DNA of 24,797 bases from Bondarzewia mesenterica (taxonomy: Eukaryota > Basidiomycota > Agaricomycetes > Russulales > Bondarzewiaceae), in NCBI GenBank assembly GCA_004802705.1, contig SGPL01000489.1:1-24797 (forward strand), in the 5' to 3' direction. Below, piece by piece: positions 8,793-17,560 of this stretch. The notes under the pieces were generated by a model. That model was not told the DNA's origin. It did no database searches and saw nothing but the letters and a program-made list of their open reading frames with translations. Numbering within the stretch: position 1 is the first letter of the stretch; every line of letters begins with the position of its first letter. The position numbers were made by a program, and so were the translations under genes.

Positions 8793-10069
8793 AGGCATCA
8801 AGATTCAAGATCTTCCGTCCAGTGCACTCATCCTCGTCCATTACTATGAACAGCCTAACTGTGCGATCCGTGCAACATATGCTGACCAGCTCAATCTCTA
8901 CGAGGTCCTGCAGTTGCACGTTCTTCAAAAACTCATGCAGCTGGTCCTCGATAAAGGGTACATGCTCTAGGGCGAGCTTCCGGAGAGGGCGTTTGCACCG
9001 CTCGAGCATGGTGCAAAAATTGGGTAGTGGACCAAAGCATTCCGCGAAGGCTGCCGGGAGGACAGGAGATTCTCAAGTCTGTAAGAGCTGGAAGACAGAG
9101 GGCCCGAAATAAATTGAGGTCGACCCCAAGCACAAAGAGATCGGTGCGGAGGGCGTCAATTTGAAGATGCAAGGTGTGCAAGTGGGTAAGGTGAACTGGG
9201 ACTGTGTCCGCGGTAAGCCTGTGGGAGCTGGTGTGTGTGAAGACAGTGCATTCTTCTAGTAATGGGCAAGATCGAAGAATATGGAGGATCCAGTAATCAT
9301 GCACCCAGATATAATGACTCCACTTCACAGTGATGGGTGTCTTTACAGAGTTTCGGGAAATGTTCAGCTTTGTCAACGCCCAAGGGAAGTCGAACGTTGA
9401 CACGGCGAGACAGGCATCTGTCCGTAACGTGAAGGACTTCAAGCTCGGCATGGAGCTGAAAAGCGGCTTCCATACATAAGGAGAGTAATCTCTATAGTCG
9501 TCGGTCCGGAATTCGGTCGGATATACTGTGATAGAGAGTGACTCGAGTCGGGGGGTATCTTCTGCCAGCAATGGCAGTTGCTCCGGAACGCAAAACCAGC
9601 GTCCTTTAGACAATGAGATGGAGCAGTCAGCGAGGCGCGATGTGAGACCCTCGATGCGCCTGAAGCAGTCGTGAGGTGTAACAACATTTGAGTCCCAATC
9701 GACGGGCACTTCCCCGTCGTCGAAAAACAGAGAGAGGCGGAAGGGAAGAAGAGTAGAACGAGACAACCATAGATTGACTGTATTGGCAGCCGGCATCACG
9801 CTCTCGACAGAATCTATACGAGACTGTAAACTCGACCACAGCCCCGGAGTAGCAAAGGCGATTTCGCGCCAGAGATGACAGACAACCGAGATATTAAGAG
9901 GTGCCTGGCGCCGGCTGCTCTTCACGAAGTCCTCATTCCCAAGGATGCAGGATGAGAACACGATGCGGATGAGCTCAGTGGGGAGACAGAAAATAAAGGA
10001 TTGCTGCTCGCTGTTCCGGTACCCCTGTGAATGATGGACAAGCGGGTAAGACAATATTGGTAAGGACAC
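8791..10069 (-). CDS. F-box-like protein with one frameshift
   Basis: This resembles the large F-box-like families of Agaricomycetes, which are presumed substrate adaptors of SCF ubiquitin ligases. Near the N-terminus the F-box-like motif is visible: FCLPTELIRIVFSSCIL, then LNISVVCHLWREIAFATPG and LWSSLQ. The rest is a leucine-rich, repeat-like C-terminal part (SMPSLKSFTLRTD, CPLLEECTVF, LPALTDLRI). The main frame runs to ISCP near 9060 and then loses the pattern. A shift of one base near 9053-9062 restores a sensible continuation (PAAFAECFGPLPNF, then CKRPLRKLALEHVPF) that ends at 8791. The true start is unresolved: the frame opens after a stop near 10144 without an ATG before the F-box, so a short upstream exon is likely, perhaps joined at a CAG acceptor near 10027. 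The frameshift may be a consensus error or recent inactivation. Confidence 0.82.
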
Positions 10070-10589
10070 CTCAAAGGTGCCTACATCGTCTGAAATGCTC
10101 GCCGAGCAATCTTTTGGACCGGCAGGAGTATCACTGTCAGATATCTACGGTGCGGCAAAATCTGTGCTTGCTGACATTCGAGAAATGAACTAAAATTGAA
10201 ATCAGGCCGACATCCGATCATAGATATTGTAGATAGATACGCACTATGGAATTTGAAGGAAAAACCTGAACAATTCGGCGATCTCAGTAAGGCTGTTCGT
10301 CTTGAGTTCTTATTGTATCTATACACCGTCAACTGTTAGTAAAATACAATGGCCACTTTTCAAGAAACAACCAACATTGATATTGAACAACCACTGAGAA
10401 GCGGCGGCTTGGCGTGACTTCGCCACTAGATATGGTATCGGATGGTATCACGGAAAATGTGACAAATGTGACACTTCTCCATTGAAAGGCTCCCACCATT
10501 GAAAGAGGCTCAAACGGATCAGATCCTCAAATACAGAGTTGCAGGCAATGCTGTCTCTATCGTAGGCGGGCGAGAGTATTTCCTTGGTA
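10070..10589. other. Divergent intergenic region between F-box gene and cyclin C
   Basis: This is the probable shared promoter region of the minus-strand F-box gene and the plus-strand cyclin C gene. Its left part may hold an unresolved first exon of the F-box gene. Its right part holds three short tandem direct repeats (see 10432-10511). No other gene is seen. Confidence 0.5.
10432..10511. repeat. Cluster of three short tandem direct repeats upstream of cyclin C
   Basis: Three different pairs lie in 80 bp: atggtatc at 10432 and 10442 (10-nt period), aaatgtgac at 10455 and 10464 (9-nt period), and ccattgaaaggctc at 10479 with ccattgaaagaggctc at 10496 (17-nt period, 2-nt insertion). The cluster ends 78 bp before the cyclin C ATG, so it may hold promoter elements. 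No transcription factor is assigned. Confidence 0.6.
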
Positions 10590-11997
10590 ATGGCCACCGA
10601 CTTTTGGTCCAGTTCTCACTAGTACGAATTCTATTCTCAAATTGGACTTGTACTGAAGCACACACAGCAAACGATGGATTGTCGATCGCGCGACCCTCAA
10701 AGAAGCTCGTACTGACGACCGACAGTATGTCGAGAAACCTGAATACTTGGATTTTATGAATATCTACTTTGCAAACAGTAGGATTCTTCTTTTTACGTTT
10801 TACTTTTTCGCACTGACCTTTCCGTTGATGAAATTGAAAGTAATCTCGAAGCTAGGCAAACGTCTGCAGCTTCGTCAGCGTGTCATAGCGACCGCCACCG
10901 TGTTTTTTCGCCGATTCTACGTCAAGAACCTGTATTGTGAAACGGACCCGTTCATCGTAATTTCTGCATGCTGTTACGTTGCAGCCAAGGCGGAGGAGTC
11001 ACCTGTGCATATCAAGAACGTCGTGTCTGAATCTCGCTCGCTTTTCAGTCGTGCGTATTCCTGAACATTATGAATTAAGATGCAAGTGACGTTGAGATGG
11101 ATGACGCAGAGGAGTACGGCATCAAGCATTTCCCTTCGGATAATTCAAAACTCGCCGAAATGGAATTTTACCTCGTTGATGACCTGGAATGCGATCTCAC
11201 GGTGTTTCACCCCTATCGCACGTTGATGACGCTCTGCGGAAAGGATGCAGGGTCAAGTACAGCTGAGGCAGGCGAATTGGGCACCGGCATCGATGATGGC
11301 CCACGGTACTGGGGCACGGGTGAGGGAAAGCTCGAGCTGCCGGAAGGCGCAGTCCAGACGGCTTGGTAGGTTCGCAACAACAGTATCTCATGGCCAATGT
11401 TGAAGATGTTTTTCCAGGCTCATCATCAACGACACCTATCGTTCCGAGCTTTGCCTTCTCTACGCCCCGCACCTCATCGCCATCGCAGCCCTCTACCTCA
11501 GCCTCGTTCTGAACGCTGATACACGCGCCATCATACAGTCGCAGACACATGCACAAGCACAACCCGCTCCGCAGACCATGCGACGATCGTCGAGGAGCTC
11601 GGGCGCTGGCCAGAAGAAAGCGGCGCATCAGCAGGACGTAGTTGGGTTTATGGCAGGGCTGAACGTCTCGATGTCTCTGGTGGCGACGATCGCACAGGAG
11701 ATTGTAGCCCTGTATACGCTGTGGGAACGATATAAGGAGGACGGGACGGCAGAGGTGAGGGGCGCGCTCGCTTCAGGAAGTCGGGGCCAGAGCACGAGTG
11801 GTGAGCACAGTGCAAGCGGCACGCCGTTCTCGCTGGGACATGTGGAGGATGCGCAGCGGCAAGGAGTGACTCAGAGGATGTTGACCCAGGTACTGACAGG
11901 GATGCGGGAATTACGGTTGAGGGATCTGGCGCATCCCGATAGTGGAAGGCCCGTCGCCGTGAACAAGATGTTGGAGAGAACGCAGGCTGCAGGGTGA
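10590..11997 (+). CDS. CCNC: Cyclin C, Mediator CDK8-module subunit
   Basis: Cyclin C (Srb11/Ssn8) pairs with CDK8 in the Mediator kinase module that regulates RNA polymerase II. Five exons join in frame to 395 residues: 10590-10621, 10668-10777, 10841-11050, 11110-11365 and 11418-11997; introns are 46-63 nt. The start MATDFWSSSHYKRWIVDRAT is the family N-terminus, with YK split across the first intron. The cyclin box follows: SKLGKRLQLRQRVIATATVF, FFRRFYVKN, CCYVAAKAEESPVHIKNVV. Then come YGIKHFPSDNSKLAEMEFYL, ECDLTVFHPYRTLM and LIINDTYRSELCLLYAPHLI of the second box. It is longer than human cyclin C (283) because of a Gly-rich insertion before the second box and a Ser/Gln-rich insertion after it. 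The neighbouring F-box gene is divergent. Exon edges rest on homology plus GT-AG sites; the very short first exon is well supported by sequence. Confidence 0.95.
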
Positions 11998-12162
11998 GGT
12001 TTGTGCAGTCGAATTCGAACACTCGTCACTCTGTCAGTTGGAGTGGGGTTAGGTCTTGTCATCAGGTATGGTTGAACTTTTTCTTCTTGAACACCTCCCT
12101 GAACCTCTCATCTCAGAGGGCGCACGCCTTGTTTCATACTGTAATTGTATTCGCTATCATTG

Positions 12163-12675
12163 ATGTTCATCCTTGTTAACATTCATAGAACTATCGTCAT
12201 TCTCAGTCTTCTCCTCGCATTGAACCCGGTCACCTCTGTTCTCATCGCATTTTCATTCCCGCTGGGTGCATGTTACACACAAGATCTCGAGCGCACCGTA
12301 TACTGTGGTGTGACTACTACGTCAACTGCCGCTTCTCTTGAATTTAACCGATGGGTGAAACTTTCTCTGGCAATTTCGGCGATCTCGGTCTGTCTGGGAA
12401 TGTCTCTCGTCGTGGTCTTATCACGTGTGCTCTCTGCTAGATTCCTTGGACCCTTTTCCGTCGCCAGACTTCTAGTACATCTTGGCTTGTACGCGGTTTT
12501 GTTTTGTATCATGCATTGTATCTCCTTGTCCTCTTTTGTCTTTCTGTCTCTATTGACATGTGCAAGCTGCGCCTTCTTTGGATTCCGCCTCCACCGCAAT
12601 TCACTTCTAGACTGGTTTCGACTGCGTTTCACTTTATGGCTGGACTGGGCCGAATTCTCATCGGGGTTGACGTGA
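12163..12675 (+). CDS. Doubtful hydrophobic ORF, 171 residues
   Basis: From ATG 12163 the frame gives a strongly hydrophobic product with about four possible membrane segments: near residues 5-33, 70-88, and two around 97-140. No family is recognised. It lies just downstream of cyclin C and upstream of the first orphan gene on the same strand. The opposite strand is open over nearly the same stretch with a highly charged translation, as expected when a hydrophobic frame is read backwards, so one of the two is certainly spurious and perhaps both are. Confidence 0.2.
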   Translation: MFILVNIHRTIVILSLLLALNPVTSVLIAFSFPLGACYTQDLERTVYCGVTTTSTAASLEFNRWVKLSLAISAISVCLGMSLVVVLSRVLSARFLGPFSVARLLVHLGLYAVLFCIMHCISLSSFVFLSLLTCASCAFFGFRLHRNSLLDWFRLRFTLWLDWAEFSSGLT

Positions 12676-12789
12676 GTGGAGGTTGGGCATTCCTTCTTGT
12701 CAGAATCCACCACCACGAGCACCACACCCGACGTGACTGTCATCACAAAAACCTTCACAAGCCGACTTCATACCGTAATTTCCACGACC

Positions 12790-13419
12790 ATGACCACCGC
12801 CGCAGCGAATGGCACTTCTCCGACCATCGTCCAAATTAGGACACGCTGGCGCTCCATTCGAATCACCCGTCCAGATGCCATCGCCAACCGCCCTCTGTTC
12901 GATGCCCACCTTGAAAAGTGGACTTCGGAGCTCAGGCAAATCAAGGACAAGGTGGAGGCGTGGAAAGGCAGCGGCGACGCCAGGAACCCGTCTTCTCTTT
13001 TGCGGGCACTGAGGGAAATGGTTATATTCGAAGCCATGGTAAGAAAGTCATCAAAGACAATGCAATTTAACTGACAGAATTCGCTTTGGTTTCTTCAGAT
13101 GTTCTCCGACCTGAAAGATGCCTTCCACCAAATCCGCCGCACAGCAGTCGATCGTCGCAGGATCAATGTCTTACTCGACAGCATGTCCTCTGGAGAGGCC
13201 GTACGAAGCCTTCATCTGGAAGAGTGGAAACAGTATGAAGAGACGATGAAGACTGCAGGCAATGATCCGTCTCTCAAGGCCAGGACGGCGCAGTGCATGG
13301 AGAAAGAGATCGTGAAGCTCGCGTTGATGGGGAAGAATTTGGAGAGATTGAGAGGGGATCTGGACGACCTCCAGTCTGCCGTTGCGTTCGATGGCGGCGT
13401 CGACGGGGTGCACTTTTAG
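12790..13419 (+). CDS. Unknown helical protein, tandem copy A
   Basis: Two exons (12790-13038 and 13099-13419) join in phase 0 across a 60-nt intron (GTAAGA donor, TTCTTCAG acceptor) to give 189 residues. The ATG at 12790 is the first in frame after the stop at 12673-12675. I do not recognise a family. The product is charged, with no signal peptide or membrane segment, and probably helical: FDAHLEKWTSELRQIKDKVEAW, LHLEEWKQYEETM, KLALMGKNLERLRGDLDDL. The gene on its right (13809-14575) has the same layout: an aromatic-charged first exon (EKW...VEAW here, RIAEWKEF there), an intron at the matching place, then a similar EEW motif (LHLEEWKQY here, MHIEEWTRY there) and a final leucine-rich helix. 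That suggests old tandem duplication. N-terminal residues before the first helix are low-complexity. Confidence 0.6.
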
Positions 13420-13808
13420 GATCGAGAGCGTGCGAGTGCTGGAGCTAGCCTGTTCATATTTTGCGCTCACTGTGTATTCTTAAATGTGTAATATCTCGTT
13501 GGAATAACGAGCACTATAATTCTTCAATATGTAAGCCGTTGGGTGCACCTGTCTTATGTCGTACGTCCCATTGACTGGTCAGCTTTCATCCAGTATCATG
13601 ACATCTCCATCTGACAAGGATATTTCTGAATTGTAACCCGTCGGACAGCGTTTCAATTCACATTTGGACGTCTACAGATGTAGTCAAATCAGAAAGCAAC
13701 ATACAATACATCCCCATTGTCGTGGGCATAACCGATCGTCTTCCTACTCCCATCAGTACCTCTATTGCGTTCCCCGTACTACGCACCTGACCAGTGCTGT
13801 TCATCTTC
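13420..13808. other. Intergenic between orphan copies A and B
   Basis: This contains the 3' flank of copy A with a small hairpin (ctcgtt/aacgag, 13495-13511) and the presumed promoter of copy B. An upstream non-coding or coding exon of copy B could end at an AG near 13793, but I cannot show it. Confidence 0.4.
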
Positions 13809-14575
13809 ATGCTGAGTCCCATTCCCATCGGCAACTCGTTGCCATTTGGTGACCTCCACCGAGAAGGCGCGCCAAAGATGCGGGCCCGCCTCGCCGAGCT
13901 GGACACCGAGTTAAACTATTTAAAGTTCAGGATCGCGGAGTGGAAGGAATTTGCCAGCGCCGATCATGAGGAGTACTACGGGTTCCGCGATTATCTGTTG
14001 CGCAAATTATCGGAACATATGATCACGGAAATGGAGGTAAGAAAGAGTGATTCGAACTTGCCAAGGCTAACGAAGAGATCCCTATTCAAATGTTTTTGTA
14101 CCTGCAGATCTTGTCGGCTGTCCTTGGAGGATGTCTACAGTTCTTGCGAACCAGTGACGTCCCCGCATATTGCCAAAGCTTGATATACGCGTTCATGGAG
14201 ACCGCATCTGAAGGCGAGATTAACAGGGAGATGCACATCGAAGAATGGACGCGGTACTCGCGGGCGAAAAGCCAAGATGACGATGATACTCCCAGCATGA
14301 TTCATCTGTTTGATAGGATGAGGGACGAGATTGCCTTGCTAGAGGAGAAGAGCAGTCGCTTTCGGAGGATGCTCGAAGAATTTTTGGTGCTAGTCGCACA
14401 GGTGGAGGATATGAACTCAAAGCACATGCATCTATGTCGCAGACCTTGGGATTACGCCGCACGAGGTTGCGCGGGTACGCCGCTGAGAAGTTGGGTCACC
14501 GCTTCCACGATCTCTGCTTCCCGTTCTAGTTTGCCTCCCATCCTCTCAGATGAGGATTCAGATTTGTCTGTGTAA
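13809..14575 (+). CDS. Unknown helical protein, tandem copy B
   Basis: Two exons (13809-14036 and 14108-14575) join in phase 0 across a 71-nt intron (GTAAGA donor, CCTGCAG acceptor) to give 231 residues. Visible features are charged helices (MRARLAELDTELNYLKFRI, AEWKEF), the motif MHIEEWTRYSRAK, a helix DEIALLEEKSSRFRRMLEEF, and a Ser-rich, acidic tail ending SDEDSDLSV. No family is recognised and no membrane segment stands out. The resemblance to copy A is in layout, intron position and phase, and the EEW motif; identity is low by eye. The start is uncertain: ATG 13809 is first in frame in this exon, but the frame stays open to at least 13794, so an earlier exon is possible. Confidence 0.58.
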
Positions 14576-15434
14576 TTTATCAGGGCTTAACCCTTCTTTG
14601 AGTACATTTAAGTCATTGCAAAGTCCCGCGTCTCGCGCGCACCCCGTCACGGCCACGCGCTGCCACGCGGCCAGAGACTCAAACTAAAGACGCGTCGTTC
14701 AACACATGACAGATGTAGATGGTCACGTACTACCGGCGGGCGGAACCGGGCCGCCGCCTTTCAAGTTTCAGTTGAATGAACTTGAATGATTGAGTAGGTG
14801 CTGCTTCGCTTGAAGGCAACCGAGGTGAGTGCTGAGTGAGTACTAGTCATAGAGGGCTTCAAAGTGATTATATGCGAAGCCGATGCCCGCAGATCTAGGT
14901 AAATTTATCGATTGTAGGGTCTGGCGAGGGGGGATTTTGCTGACTGAGATTGAGTCCCTCCCTAACTCAAGGAGAGAAGCCCTCAAGCTACAGGCTACCT
15001 GTGGATACTCATGTTTCTTACGATCCTTTCGGCGGAAAAAATCGGCATATAGCGTCCCGTCATGGATCGCAATGTGAGAGGAATACTTCGCAATTTGAAC
15101 CGGCGTACGCGTTCTCTCATGGCGCCTAGTGAAGTCTGGACTGGCTTCGCAGTTTCATTCAAAATGCCCCCGTCTCAATATATGATCGACCACCACGAAC
15201 GAAAGTCGTACTGTATGATATCATCGAGCTCTGCGTGGTCCGGTGGTTTGGGTTACTACAGAACTACATGCATCACCCTGGTTCTCTAGACGTCGTGTTA
15301 TTCACCCTGATATCGACTCTGTAGCTGGTCAACAACGGTGATAACTCTCATTGCATCCGGCGTCCTTTTTCCTCTAGTATTTAAGAATGGCCGGCGCTTC
15401 AGTTATTTCAGTTCCCAGCTTATCATCCACGGAA
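14576..15434. other. Intergenic with GC-rich patch and promoter
   Basis: No gene is supported. A CG-rich stretch with repeated cacgcg words lies at about 14630-14690. The right end carries a TATA-like word before the next gene. The two short open frames at about 14883-15289 have no recognisable content. Confidence 0.45.
15378..15385 (+). promoter_or_regulatory. TATA-like box
   Basis: The word tatttaag lies 57 bp upstream of the proposed ATG of the 15435-17080 gene, a reasonable place for a core promoter element in fungi. This is inferred from position and word only. Confidence 0.3.
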
Positions 15435-17080
15435 ATGCGACGATCTCAGGTGCGCGTCCCTCTTCGATTTGCGTGTATGCAAATATGTGCTAGGCTTAGC
15501 AGTCGATTTGATTTTGTTACTTAGGATACTGTAACTGCCGCGTGCATAGTGCGTGCATCGACAAAGAAGTCTAGCAGAAGGAAAGAGAAGATCGTCATTC
15601 TTCAAGACGCATGGCACCATCCAGATGTTCTCGACGTTCGCAGAGGCCTTCCAATGCAGGTCAATGCAGTCAATATTCAAGAGGCGGTACGAAGACATGC
15701 TGATCTTGTCATGGATATCTTCTGAGATTCTCCCTAGGAGTTGGATTCCCCTCAGCAATACACATTGTTCACCATCGCTCTTGGTTCAGACATCTCGATG
15801 CATTGGCTAGCCGTCGATTTTACTGCCATGAATCGATCGACCATATACCGCAAGCGTCCGTTTTGCTTTGGACCCCCTAGGCCACCGCCCTTCGTTCGGT
15901 CAGAGCCACGCGCGATGATTCTACCCGAGCCATTCATTCTTACCGCTTCGCACTCCTCTTTCGAGCTAGACGACTCCTACAGTTCACCCGATATACTTGC
16001 TGTACTTGCCTTCTACGATGCGCCCATCAGATTGAAAAGTGCTGGCATCTTGTTCCCAGAGGAGTACCATTCGGAGGGACTCGGCTCGGAATCGCTCTAT
16101 GGCTATGATGATGGCGAAGGAGCTGTCAGCTTGTCTGAGATAGGTTTCCGCATGCATACGGAAATCGTCACGTCATCCATGATGGAGGGGATAGATGGGG
16201 CTGGAGACCATTCCACGTTGAACATATTAGGTGGACTTTCCATGAGCATGTCTACATTTTTCGAACACTCGGCCGCGATATCAGAAGGCTCCTCGCCAAT
16301 TCTTCTGAAAGCGTCCTTGGCCCACGGCAAGGGCTTAACTGGTCTTTGTCTTGACAAAGAGAATGACAGACCTCTGGCGAGTGTATGGACATCGCCTTCT
16401 AGGGTCCTAAAGGCACCCAGTGATGTGAGTTATTCCCGGACGCATTTGTTCTCCATTTTTAACAGCTTGTTCTTCTGCAGGTTTTCCTAGGCAACTCGAT
16501 CCCCACCAAGACCCGTCATCTCCCATTCACAGTAAATGGTGCCTCTCAAGTCGTCGATGCTTCCAACAGAATCACCAAGGGTGTCTCGCACGGTGGATCG
16601 ACACCCAAACTCCCCCAGTCTGACTCTGTATGCCTATCAGCCAGATCGTTCGTCGAGAACACGCTCAGCTCTTACCCGATGTTCTCAACTGGACGTCAGC
16701 TTGATCCCGTGAAAGCCTCATTCGTCGACTATCCGCTCCATTCTCCCAGCCACTCCTCGCCGCTCTTTCAGTTCTCAACGACATCCGCGCCGGCTTTGAC
16801 TCCCCTTCTGAGTCCGGATGGATCTTCCGGAGGATCCACACCCAAATCGGATTCAAAGTTCCTGAGGACGTGGGCTAGTCTTCCAAGGCTCGTAGGGAGT
16901 ACCGGCAAGCTGCGCGGCTCAAAGTACAACGTTGCCATACCCAGCTCACTTCGAAATCCTCTGCCTCGTTCTCAGTCGGAGATGCCGAAGCAGGGGAAGT
17001 TTGGATCTTTGGTCGGGAGGGTGTTTGGCGGGAAGGGTGGACGGATGTTCAGAAGGAAGGCTGTCAGCCATGCCTACTGA
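15435..17080 (+). CDS. Unknown Ser/Pro-rich protein, 478 residues
   Basis: Four exons join in frame: 15435-15449, 15525-15659, 15738-16424 and 16481-17080, with introns of 75, 78 and 56 nt. The first exon encodes only MRRSQ. The second gives a conserved-looking block, KIVILQDAWHHPDVLDVRRG. The third starts ELDSPQQYTLFTIALGSD and then becomes low in order, with FGPPRPPPF and acidic and Ser-rich stretches. The last exon is Ser/Pro/Gly-rich and ends in a basic tail (KFGSLVGRVFGGKGGRMFRR) resembling a nuclear or membrane-binding basic patch. No enzyme motif, signal peptide or membrane span is seen. I do not recognise the family. Support for the model is that all three joins keep the frame at good GT-AG sites and that exon 2 reads as ordered protein. 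The downstream neighbour, PMT2, is convergent. Confidence 0.65.
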
Positions 17081-17560
17081 GGTCTTTTCGATATTGTTTG
17101 TTTCTTTGAAATGCCATCCTTATTTCAGAAGTATGTTGAGCACCATACCGCAAAATGGAATTCAAAGCTCTACACCCACACATCGCTCATTGACCATTTC
17201 AGCCTGTCACGATTTTGGACGGATTGGACGACATAAAACGAGTGTTGGCTTACTCTCTCAATATTTGTCTCTGGCTGGTCCGTATAAAGTTGTACACACA
17301 ATCAGTTGGGTTGAGTACATTCACGATGAGCGGCGAGGGATCGATAAAGTCAGATCACATTCAGGCAAGAGTCCGCGGTACCACAATGATAAGTACAGTA
17401 GCATCAGATCTGTATATGTGCGAATAATTAATATGTACCACACGACATACACCAGAAAATCAAACCATCAAGGCTGAGCGCTATCAAAGAAAACGAGCAT
17501 GTGCAACAAACCCCATCCGCTCTACTCAAGCCAACCATCCAAACATCTTGCTCACCTGAT
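17081..17560. other. Intergenic, convergent 3' flanks
   Basis: This lies between the stop of the unknown + strand gene and the stop of PMT2 on the - strand, so it holds both 3' UTRs. The open frames here are chance. No RNA gene or strong repeat was noticed. Confidence 0.5.

Noticed and set aside
9439..9839. Shorter minus-strand frames inside the F-box gene
   Set aside because: They overlap the F-box frame and lack its leucine pattern; shadows of the real gene.
12672..12703. GTGAGT...TTGTCAG pair that could splice the hydrophobic ORF to orphan copy A
   Set aside because: The intron would be only 32 nt, shorter than any other in the window.
12273..12758. Charged 161-residue minus frame opposite the hydrophobic ORF
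   Set aside because: Mirror image of a hydrophobic frame, no family features, and overlaps the start region of the orphan gene.
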